64,000 nucleotides of DNA, taken from assembly GCF_963675165.1 (NCBI RefSeq), contig NC_087379.1, positions 6,658,839 to 6,722,838 of the forward strand, written 5' to 3'. Both the position numbers and the translations under genes were made by a program. Source of the DNA: Halichondria panicea (taxonomy: Eukaryota > Porifera > Demospongiae > Suberitida > Halichondriidae). The notes under the pieces are model-generated. The model ran no database searches. It was not told where the DNA came from and saw nothing but the letters and a program-made list of their open reading frames with translations. The stretch's first letter is position 1; the number at the start of each line of letters is the position of its first letter. Positions 39,101 to 49,202 of the stretch are shown piece after piece.

Positions 39101-39845
39101 GTTCTCGAGGAGGAGGGAGAAGCAATGGTAAGAGTTTTAGTATCTGAAACAGTCCCTCTGTGACCTGTCTGATCCAATTGAGATGTTGTCATCTCTGTTC
39201 CTGTTCCAAACAACGAAGTGAGGTAATTGTTTCTGTCTGTTCGGACACTCTCTGAGGCAATGTTGTTTGTGTCATATCTGTATAGATCAGCAAAGTTATT
39301 CATACAGGGACTGTTACACTGAGTGAATCTGAAGGAGACGTTAAAGTAGATCTCTGTTGGTAGACCCCCTCCAAGAGTAGTACTTCCTGGGGGGTATTTG
39401 ATGTGAGGGGAGAACAACCAGTTGTCTTGAGCTCCCAGTGTATGGGCACACACTCTCAAACCGCGCTGACAGATACCACCTCGATCCTCCCACTGATCAG
39501 CCTGCAATGAAGGAAAGGATACAATAAAATATTGCTAGATACTTGTCTCACCGACACATCTCCATCATTGTCAAACTCTCTGCTGAGGAACACTGGCCCC
39601 ACCAAGCTCTCGTAGTCATAAGAGTCAAACATCAGCTCCCACTCCGAGGGAAAGATGTGATCCCTCATAAATCGGAAACTGGTTCGACATTGGTCAGTGG
39701 ACGAGGTGACCAAGCGATCCTCTGGTGCACAGTTGTCAACACCCTGGCTAATGCAGTAACCATAGGGATCTGGTGGTTGACATGTTGGAACCAGTGCAGA
39801 CACTTGCACCAGAGCAGCAGAAATAGCAAGAATCCATAAATTCAT
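30150..39845 (-). CDS. Gene 3: three chained Eph-like ectodomains in one frame, secreted form
   Basis: Module A exons: 39552-39845 (ATG, signal peptide), 38784-39501, 38555-38719, 38174-38494, 37908-38104, 37798-37855, 37544-37747. Module B: 37281-37498, 36475-37225, 36276-36425, 35904-36224, 35460-35653, 35354-35411, 35092-35295. Module C: 34827-35041, 34047-34752, 33858-34004, 33502-33816, 33124-33447, 32867-33072, 32753-32807. The 3' end: 31723-31770 (short CPT), 31342-31668 (Ig), 30938-31276 (CPT with PTPRDCP units), 30673-30846 (CCP), 30150-30493 (terminal Ig, stop TGA). The sum is 7053 nt, 2350 residues, with no stop and every junction in phase. Each module is ligand-binding domain, Cys-rich module, FN3, FN3; module C has an extra FN3. 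Modules B and C lack the signal peptide and start at D/N-x-HGYC. No transmembrane segment is visible. The model rests on splice signals; transcripts could still be split. Confidence 0.78.
31771..32752. other. Long gene 3 intron with repeat debris
   Basis: No exon is supported here. From 31862 there is a TACCGTATAGCATACAATTTT start like the ends of nearby MITEs, with CGAAAATTTCCCGCTGGCG near 32080. GGGGGATTTGA-type short repeats occur at 32210-32350. Otherwise nothing was recognised. Confidence 0.5.
35674..35879. mobile_element. TTAA-flanked MITE in a gene 3 intron
   Basis: GGTGACATATTTTC at the left and GAAAACATATCACC at the right are inverted repeats. TTAA flanks both ends (35670-35673 and 35880-35883), as for piggyBac-type insertion. 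The 206-bp body has no coding sequence. The equivalent introns of the other modules lack it. Confidence 0.8.
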
Positions 39846-41825
39846 CCTCCTCCGATATGGATACAAATGCACAATATTTTGTTAGTACTTGTGGTTAAAT
39901 GAATGAGGTGGATGGCTTCTTATATTAACTCAGCTTCCTGTGTGGGTGTAGGTTTGATAGCAGATGAATTCAAAACCAGTTAACAGTTGGAACACAACAC
40001 TTTGTAATGGTGGTCGTAGGTGGTGAGTGATTCATTACAATAACCTAATCCCGTCATTTAGAACGGTGGACATCATTATATTCACCACAAAGGGTAAATG
40101 TATAATTGCTCACAGTTTTAGAAATAATCTCTGAAAACAATAGAGAATAAACTAATATGCACAACATTTCCTACTAGCTATTTTCTTTGCACATAATCTA
40201 TAGCAAAAGCTAGTGCCAGAGGAGGTGCATGTTCTCATACACACATGCAATATGTATATACGTACACACGTACTATATCAGGAGCTAATAATTATAATAA
40301 TTTGACACTTGTACACAGCATGCAACTGGAGTTTGCAGAATCTTTGCAACGCACCAGTAAAAGCGTAGAGCATTACACGTTCATATGTATACACACTGTG
40401 GTCTGTTTTAGGCCAAGGGTATGAGCATTTCCCATATAAGGAACCACAGTGCTTAACTCTTGGTGTTGCAAAGATTTTGCAAACTCCACTACAATACTAA
40501 GTAAACAATCCTCCCACAAAATGTACTGTACAAGAAGTGATTTTAAGCTCTCGTTGATGTGTTGATGTTTGCACAACTAAAGGTCTTACCAATGAGCATT
40601 TCACAAGCTTCTGAAGTCCTTACATGGAGGTTTCAGTGTGTGTATGTGTGTGTGCAGGGGAGTCAAAAGTTTACCCACCATCTTACTTGAAAGCTATATA
40701 ATATTCACCTGTGTAGTACCTTAATTGGTTTGGTCCAATAGACCCACAACATTCACCCACATATAGACTGATACAGAAGTCCATGAAAGTGCTATTATTT
40801 AGCAACACAGGAAATGGAAGTTTATATTGTGAGCTGGAATTCAGTGAAACTATATACCGTTAAGCGTTGTGGGGGTTTACTAGGTCATTAAGGAAGTGCA
40901 GGCAAGAAATTGTATTATTAGGAGGTTTGATAGATGATTATACCATAGATTGAAGAGAAAAGGATTGGCAACGGAGGCAGTTCACGTGATGCTTTTACAT
41001 TGAGTATACACAGATGGGCCTGAAACCATTTGTGTTTTGCCCTAGCTAAAACTCCTGCGAAAACCCGGGAAACTTATTGTGTCTAATGCATACTTCTCAA
41101 AGACCCCTCCAACACTTACATATGCCCCCTGATGGTAGGTATCATTTGGATAAAATATAATCTTAATCTTCGTGAAGTAGCTAGAGGTACACAGAGCCTC
41201 TGTCAGAGGCTTTTTTATGTGTTCCTATAGCACCTACGATATAGCTAAGGTTGTGTTACTAAGTATAGTATGCTATGTCCTAAATGGCCACGCAAATGAG
41301 GTGAAGTTGCATGATATTTAGCAGCAGAACTACTTGTAGACTTTTTTACAGATGGCAAAAACAGTTCTCATGAATTATTCATGTTTAGACTCCCACGTTA
41401 GAAGTAAGCCTCGGGGGGAAACATGGATGGCACCAGAAGTGCACTCCGTTGCCAATCGCTTTCTCTTCAATCTATGATTATACAATGGGTCCATATCCAA
41501 TTTGGACCCATTACATTAACATGTATGTTTATACTGGGATAAAGTACATGCATGGTACAGTTACGGTACGGTTACCATAGTGAGCAGTCCAGTTATATAA
41601 TACCACTAATGCAATTGTCAATGTGTATATATATATAGAGAAGAGTAATAAGTAGTATTAAGTACCAGGTGTCACAATGGTATACGTAGCAAAATACAAT
41701 AATTATACCAACCAGTTTATAGGATGTGATAAAGTCAGGGACAAGCTGCAGCTATGGCTTTGAGAAGCTGCATAAAGATATATAGGAGATAATCTTTTCT
41801 TTGACTTATAACAAATCTCAATTAC
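39846..41825. other. Intergenic region upstream of gene 3
   Basis: Paralogous along most of its length to 23189-24694, in the same orientation. It carries an inserted transposon at 40945-41476. No exon is supported. The inverted stretches GGAGTTTGCAGAATCTTTGCAA (about 40328) and TTGCAAAGATTTTGCAAACTCC (about 40465) form another short inverted pair. Confidence 0.65.
40945..41476. mobile_element. Inverted-repeat element with ATTATAC target duplication
   Basis: Starts CATAGATTGAAGAG and ends CTCTTCAATCTATG, with GGATTGGCAACGGAG mirrored near the right end as CTCCGTTGCCAATCG. ATTATAC flanks at 40938-40944 and 41477-41483. The paralogous intergenic region reads GATGATTACACAATGAGTCC uninterrupted at 24276-24295, so it shows the site before insertion. 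Same termini as 11003-11502. No transposase was recognised. Confidence 0.85.
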
Positions 41826-44600
41826 CAATGTTAATGAAAACACTTCTTGTCACTCAACTTGCATCAGGGATGTCACATCTGTATCTACCCAGTGGAGAGG
41901 TGGCACTGTTCCTTCTGTTTAGACTAATAAACTCCTCTCCTCTGTTCCTGTATAAGGAGTTTGATATGGAGAAGCTGACAGCTGTACCATCAGGATAGAA
42001 GAACTCTCCATCGTCAGGTGGGTGGCAGCACTCATGATCAGTGTTGTCAGTTATACACAACAGAGCGTTATCTCCCTCTCCAATATCAGTGATCATCACA
42101 TGCAGTGTCTCCATTAGTAATTCCTCCCACGCAACATGAAATACACATCACCTGTGGTCATATAATTATTATTAAAATAAATATTCATCTCTACACAAGA
42201 GTTGTTTCTAACCTTCTGTGGTAGGTGGAGGGCAAGTGATAACTGGACATGAAGGGCAGGTGGTGGAGTCACCTGGAATTATAAGCGTACTCTGTATTAT
42301 TGCCTTTAGATTATAAGCCCACTAGTGTACTGTATCAGACTACTATACTGCCCACCAGCAGATGTCTTTGCTTGTACCTGAAGCAAATAACGAACACTGC
42401 AAGAATATATACCGTATAGTGTCAATGGTGCAAATTTTTTATGAACCACCAAGTTCGTATTCTAAATACTCTTACAGCTCAGAACATTGACGTAGACCCT
42501 ACATGTATTGAAATTATAATTTTCAAAATCAATAAAATTGGAAAGTAACCTGCTATACGGTATATACGTACACAGGATCAAATTAACGATTGCTTACTGA
42601 AACTTGAATATTACTGCCGAGATTCCTGATATTATCGCCAGTAACAACGTGATAGCTCTCAGATGGCAACTTGTTGACAGTGCGAGTAAAGGATCCAGAA
42701 AATCTCAACTCGTAGCCAGAAATAACTCCATTAGGCTCAGCTGGGGGTCCCCACACAACAACTCCTGAGAACACTTGAACATCTCGTGGGACACTTGGGA
42801 CTGCAAAGTCATTTCGTTAATAAAGGCTGCAACGTTTCATTGAACTAAATTTCTTACTTCCTTCCCTCATTTTGATGAATAGATAAGCTATCCTCAGAGC
42901 TTCATTCTCAGTGTCTTGGTCGCTGACTTCATTGTGAGTGGTCACTCGTATAGTGTATGGTGTGTTGGGACGCAGGTTAGGGACTGTGTAGGAGACTGTG
43001 AGTGTAGAATTGACATAGTTTCCATTGCTGAGTATGAACGACCCAGTGTTAGGATCACTGTACTCAATGGAGTAGTAGAAGTCATCTCTTCCGGTGACCT
43101 CAGGTCTGGTCCATGAGAGGCTAACACTAGTGGAAGTGATGGTGGTTGTACGGAGGTTTCTTACTGGGTCAGGGGGAGCTGTGTGTAATATAATTGTATT
43201 GTTGCTCAGAGACATACAAAAATGCTAACTTGTGCAAGATTGAAAGTTTGTCTCAGTGACACCTCGGAAGAAGCCAGCCAAACACCGACATACTAATGCA
43301 GCCACTGCAAATCTCACAGTGTTTGAGGGACAACTAATACACCGTGTCTCTTGTGAGTCTGACCCAGAGCGATAAGTATCAACTGGGCAAGCTGGATAGA
43401 TACATGTTTGCGCAATGACGTACATTATAATTTATACTTACCCTGACAGTAGACTTGAGATGCTCTTCTGTAGTAACCACCTAAACATCTACAAATCGAT
43501 GCTCCCACAACATTTGATACAGTATTTGTTGGACATGTTATACACACTCGTGGAGGATCTAAAAGAGAGCGGTAGGTACCAGCAGGACAAACTGAATTTG
43601 AAAGTGTATTATGAAATTAGAATTACAAATACGAACAAGGCTTACCTTGACATCCTGTTCCAGCTGCATTCAGTCTGTACCCAGCATCACACTCACACCT
43701 TATGTTGCGCTCACATTCTTCATCACCAGTAGTTCCATCAGTGGCACTGTGAGCTCTGAAGGTGAGAGAGGTGGTGGGGTGAGAGTTGGGAGCACAGCAA
43801 GCCATGCCCTCGTTTGGTAGAGAGCTGCTGAGGGGACGAACAAGCTCAGGATAGTTGACCAGTCCATCTTGTCGTTCCTTACAAGGTGTGTAATAACAAG
43901 ATTCTCTTAATCTGACCACAAGTATACCTCCATCTTTGATTCCAATGTAAAACCTTTCTTGCCAGTAGAAACAAAAGACCCTCCCTACCCGAGAACTTGA
44001 GCCAAACAACATCTGATTATAATTAATGTATTTTGGCGATCAGACATCGAGACAACACCGTTTGTGTCGTACTTGTACACGGTAGGAGAACCATGAAAAA
44101 TTGCATATATAATGCTATATATTTCAGTTTCACTAATTGTAACACTTAATTCCTAGAGGATATTTGGAGAAAATACCCAATTATTCACTCCAGTGCCAAA
44201 GCTGCAGGTCAGCAACAGATTCCGACAGCACTCTCCTTGCTGATGCCACTGAATAAAGACGATATTTGTTTAAAAATAGCCATTGAAGGCCTAATCTAAA
44301 TAAACATATCTCAACCTGATCGTTATCTATGTCTCGGCTTATTAATTGCTTACGCCCCTGTTACCCATACCGAGTTGGGCCCTCCAGAAGGTTCAAGTAA
44401 GCATTGGGATCAAACAAAATTACTCTCTCATCAGACACACTAGATCGAGATATGCATGGTGTTGAACTCATCTGGTGCGCATTGAAACCCAAAGCAGTAG
44501 ACATGGACACTCCCCTCCAGGCTGTAGCTGGCATTGAAGCATTGCAGACACATGAACCTCATCATCACACTAGCTAGCTTGTTATTGTGCTCTACCACCA
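41826..44600 (-). pseudogene. Diverged and decayed Eph-like gene relic
   Basis: 5' part, about 44360-44600: a strongly diverged first exon with VHVYCFGFQCAPDEF and, after a frame change, ERVILFDPNAYLNLLEGP, equivalent to GYC..NCAPEDR and EWELMFDSYDYESLVGP elsewhere. Next is a decayed ligand-binding exon (GVNNWVFSPNI near 44170, KYDTNGVVSMSDR near 44050, with stops) whose 3' half, 43646-43900, is almost the standard sequence. Two separate Cys-rich exons follow (43442-43591 and 43230-43391), then FN3 42858-43178, FN3 42598-42800 and 42323-42377, a short CPT exon 42213-42272, and an Ig exon 41826-42151. The Ig exon carries indels and a GATGCAAGTTGA stop. The CCP and terminal Ig exons present in gene 2 are absent. 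Two Cys-rich modules in series are unique in the window. Confidence 0.75.
42409..42565. mobile_element. Short TIR element in the relic gene
   Basis: ACCGTATAGTGTC at the left and CTGCTATACGGTATAT at the right are imperfect inverted ends of the same type as the MITE at 28931-29513. No coding content. Confidence 0.5.
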
Positions 44601-44835
44601 GGTATGTGTGGCAATGGGACTGTCCCCTGAACATGTAGGATTATGTGGTTACAAATTCAATCAAAAACATGCAGTTACAATCAAGATCAGAAACATGCAC
44701 TGTTGAAATAACACGTACTTTAGTCCAGTTTCACAATACAGTAATTTTCAAAGGGGAAAAGTCAATGGATGGTAGCTACGCAAACGTAAATTAAACAATT
44801 GTGCGATATTACTATACGAGGGGGAGGTGGGTGGT

Positions 44836-47800
44836 TCAAGCTATGATGTTTGCACATATTCGGTGAAGGTTACCATCGTTGTTGGGCACAGTACAACAGT
44901 ACAGTCCAGGGATTGCAGCTTCACCAGTGAATATCTTATTCTTATTGAGTCGAACTAGTTGAACATCACGGTTGCGGTACAATTCATTATTGAATGCTCT
45001 AATACTTAATTGGACACCGTTGGGGTCGTAACATTGTCCGATCTTTTGCACCTTGCAGCAATCTTTAATTTCTGTTCGGAAAATGAGAGCTTCATCAGTT
45101 TCACCGATATCTTCGAGGGAGATACTACTGCCGTTAGCGAAGGTTTCTCCTCTTAGCATGAACCCAATGGCATCTACAACAGAAAAATAACAATATTAAT
45201 TTTAATTAATGATTGGGAAGATAGAATACCACAATAAGCAATATAAACATACCTCGTTGGCAAGTAGGTGCATTTCCACTCCACTGCCCATTAGGCAAAC
45301 AGGTTCTTCTTGAAGAGCCACTCAGAGTGTAGCCAGGGTTACAAGTGTAGGAGGCAAGACTTCCTATAGCTATTGAAAGAGATAACACTCGTACTCCGCC
45401 ATTAGCCGGATTGGAAAGCACAGGGCAGGTTACTGGAGGTGGTGGTACTTCACCTGTATGTACAGTGTGGAGGGTAACTAGGTCACCAAATGAAAAGTAT
45501 GGACTCTCATACCTGCTACAATATTGACGTAAACACTCTTGTCACTCCACTTGCATCAGGGATGGCACATCTGTATCTACCCAGTGGAGAGGTGACACCG
45601 TTCCTTCTGTTGAGACGAATTAACTGCTCTCCACTGTTCCTGTATATTGAATTTATGCTGGAGAAGCCGACAGCTGTACCATCAGGATAAAAGAACTCTC
45701 CATCGCCACCGCGGCAGCACTCAGTGTTGGCAGTCACACACAACAGAGCGTTATCTCCTTCTTCAATATCAGTAATCATCACAATGTCTCCATTAGTGTA
45801 ATTTTGTCCACGCAACATGAAATACACGTCACCTGTAAAAGTATGCTATACAAGCACAATGTGATATTCCTCACCTTGCTCTGGGGGACATGTTGTTGGA
45901 GGTGGAGGGCACGTTGTGAGTGGACAAGGAGTGGACAGTTCCGTTGTAGGGCACGTGGGTGGAGGTAGTGTAGGGGGGCACATAGGGCATGTGGGTGGAG
46001 GGAGTGTAGGGGGGCACATAGGGCATGTGGGTGGAGGTAGTATAGGGGGGCACATAGGGCATGTGGGTGGAGGGAGTGTAGGGGGGCACATAGGGCATGA
46101 GATCTCAGGAGGACAGGTAATGCAAGAGTTCCCTGGAATTGGAAAGTATAGAATGCAATGTGTGCACTATAATTATTCAGACTCACCTGTGTACTGTATC
46201 AGACTACTGTATGGTCCAGGGCCAGCAGATGTCCTTGCTCGTACCTGAAAATTAATTCTGCGCTAGAAAGACATATAGAATTCTCGTGCTTACTGAAACT
46301 TGAATATTACTGCCAAGATTTCTGATATTATCGTCAGTAACAACGTGATAGCTCTCAGATGAAAACTTGTTGACAGTATGAGTGAAGAATCCAGAAAACC
46401 TCAACTGGTAGCCAGTAATAACTCCATTAGGCTCAGCTGGGGGTCCCCACACAACAACTCCTGAGAATACTTGGACATCTCGTGGGACACTTGGAACTGC
46501 AAAGTCATGTTGAAAGCATATGTAATGATGATGTAGTTTTTTTTTACAAAGATCAAAGGAAAAACTATGCTAACAAATGCCATAGACTAGGATCTACAAC
46601 TGCATGCAGTAACCACAGACCGTGCTCTATTATTCTGTGGTTAGCATTTTGCTCTTTGGAACAACTTGGTAGTTAGAGCAGGCTAGGGTAGTTAGAGCAC
46701 GGTTGTCAAAATAACTGATTTTTAAGCCATAAAATTAGAATAGCTATACAACTGCTCCATGGTTGCAATGCGAGTACAGCTAAGTGATTCTATAAGCTTC
46801 TATAGCAATACTATCTTGCTAACAAAGGATTTTATTCTCGAGTAAAGGCTAGTTTTGCTTACTAGTACATTGAGGCCAATGCAGTCTCTCCAGAATCAGG
46901 AATAGTAAAATCGTTTTGTAGAAGGTTGATTCTAGTTAGCTCTATACTAGAGCCGATAGCTATATATATTGGTAGCTGCAAGAAGCTAAAAACTACAAAC
47001 CAGTTGATGCACTGTTTTACGCTCGTGCTCTATGGATATTATTTGCCTCGCGGAAGTTCTCGAAGCATCATGTAGCTCGAGGCGAAAGTTTGGCCAATAA
47101 TATCCATAGAGCACTCGCAACCATGCATTAACTAGTACTTGTGCACATAGATAAAGTTTTCCAACTAGTAAGTATATACGTTTCAATTACTTACCTCCCT
47201 CCCCTGTTCTGGTTGGAAGATCCATTCTCCTCAGAGCTTCATTCTTAGTATCTTGGTTGCTGACTCCATTGTGAGTGGTCACTCGTATGGTGTATGGTGT
47301 GTTGGGACGCAGGTTAGGGACTGTGTAGGAGACTGTGAGTGCAGAATTGACATAGTTTCCATTGCTGAGTATGAACAACCCAGTGTTAGGATCACTGTAC
47401 TCAATGGAGTAGTAGAAGTCATCTCTTCCAGTGACCTCAGGTCTGGTCCATGAGAGGCTAACACTAGTGAAAGTGATGGTGGTTGTACGGAGGTTTCTTA
47501 CTGGGCCAGGGGGAGCTGTATTAACGAATGATAACATGTTGATACTCTAAATCTCTGTAGGTTCAACTCACTTGTACAAGTCACTTCAGGTCCTTCATTA
47601 GTTTGCTCATCTCTAAAGAATTCATTTAGACAGCTGCAAATTGCAGCACCCTCCACACCCATTGCTGTGTTCATTGGACAATCTAGACAAGTGCCTTGGT
47701 CATCAGTCAGAGAGCGATAGGTTCCAGAAGGGCATTCTATTGTGGAAAATTGCATGCATGAAAACAATTACTCAATAGAATACCTTGGCATCCTGTTCCA

Positions 47801-48859
47801 GCTGCATTCAGTCTGTACCCAGCATCACACTCACACCTTACGTTGCGCTCACATCCTTCATCACCAGTAGTTCCATCAGTGGCACTGTGAGCTCTGAAGG
47901 TGAGAGAGGTGGTGGGGTGAGAGTTGGGAGCACAGCAAGCCATGCCCTCGTTTGGTAGAGAGCCGCTGGGGGCACGAACAAGCTCAGGATAGTTGACCAG
48001 TCCATCTTGTCGTTCCTTACAAGGTGTGTAGTAGAAGTAGATTCGGTTAATTTGGCCACAATTTCCAGAGTCTCTGATGCCAAAATGGAATCCATTGGTT
48101 CTCGAGGAGGAGGAAGAAGGAATGGTAAGAGTTCTAGTATCTAATACAGTTGACCTATGACCTGTCTGATCCAATCGAGATGTTGTCATCTCTGTTCCTG
48201 TTCTAAACAACGGAGTGGAGAGGTAATTGTTTCTGTCTGTTCGGACACTCTCTGAGGCAATGCTGTTTGTGTCATATCTGTATAGATCTGCAAAGTTATT
48301 CACACAGGCACCATTACACCGAGTGAATCTGAAGGAGACATTGAAGTAGATCTCTGTTGGCAGACCCCCACCAAGGGTAGTACTTCCTGAGGGGTATTTG
48401 ATGTGAGGGGAGAACACCCAGTTGTCTTGAGGTCCCAGTGTATGGGCACACACAAACAAACCACGCTGACAGATACCACCTCGATCCTCCCACTGATCAG
48501 CCACTGCCTGCAATGAAGGAAAGCATACTTAATTACATAAATATAGTTACATTTTGTCTCACCGATACATCTCCATCATTGTCAAACTCTCTGCTGAGGA
48601 ACACTGGCCCCACCAAGCTCTCGTAGTCAAAAGAGTCAAACATCAGCTCCCACTCCGGAGGAAGGTTGTGATCAGTTGAAAATCGGAAGCTGGTTCGACA
48701 TTGGTCAGTTGGTGAGGTGACCAAGCGATCTTCTGGTGCACAATTGTCAACACCCTGGCTAATGCAGTAACCATGGGGATCTGGTGGTTGACATGTTGGA
48801 ACCAGTGCAGACACTTGCACCACCAGAGCAGCAGAAACAGCAAGAATCCACAAATTCAT
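44836..48859 (-). CDS. Gene 4: single-module Eph-like secreted protein with a late frameshift
   Basis: Exons: 48563-48859 (ATG, signal peptide), 47784-48507, 47572-47736, 47195-47515, 46294-46496, 46187-46244, 45875-46132 (CPT repeats), 45513-45832 (Ig), 45253-45453 (CCP) and 44836-45173 (terminal Ig, TGA). The order is Eph ligand-binding domain, Cys-rich module, FN3, FN3, CPT stalk, Ig, CCP, Ig. All junctions fit except through the Ig exon. That exon is 320 nt and lacks one T near 45538 relative to its homologues (ACACTCTTGTC against ACACTTCTTGTC). The frame then closes at a TAG (45516) inside the same exon, giving about 780 residues and dropping the CCP and last Ig. It may be a true truncation or a consensus error, since the downstream exons remain intact. 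The CCP keeps its Trp (NGQWSGNAPTC), unlike gene 2. No transmembrane segment was seen. Confidence 0.78.
46510..47190. repeat. Enlarged gene 4 intron with an inverted repeat
   Basis: This intron is far longer than the same intron in genes 1 and 3. It holds a near-perfect hairpin at 47021-47118, with GTGCTCTATGGATATTATT on one arm and AATAATATCCATAGAGCAC on the other. It also holds GGTTGCAATGCGAGT-type sequence related to that near 11620. Probably a MITE or several; exact ends were not determined. Confidence 0.6.
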
Positions 48860-49202
48860 TACTCTTATTTAGCTCAGCTACAATGCAAAAAATATGCCAG
48901 TTAGATTTAGCTAGATCTGTATCACTATGATCACACCTACTAATAAAAATAGGAAGAGAGATTTAGCTATAGATACAGGGATCATTTACTGGCCCTGGTA
49001 TAAATATTATAAAGCCATGTGACAATGGGACTGTCCCTAAGTAGATGTTTACCAAGAAATCTATAATGAAAACAATGGTTATACAAATTCACCATTGAGG
49101 TGATAAAAATATATAATGAGACATGTAGATAAACAAGCTAGGCAAAATTACTTACACTAATCTATTCAGTTCAGTTTCACAATACAATATTAACACACAC
49201 TT
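48860..49202. promoter_or_regulatory. Conserved spacer upstream of gene 4
   Basis: Homologous to 29842-30149 and 60979-61266 (shared AAAACAATGGTTATACAAAT and GACATGTA). It separates the gene 4 start from the decayed 3' end of the next unit. It probably contains the gene 4 promoter. No other feature was seen. Confidence 0.5.

Noticed and set aside
30150..39845. Reading each Eph-like module of gene 3 as a separate gene
   Set aside because: The second and third modules have no start codon or signal peptide. Their first exons begin at a splice acceptor, and the preceding CPT exons end at a matching phase 1 donor.
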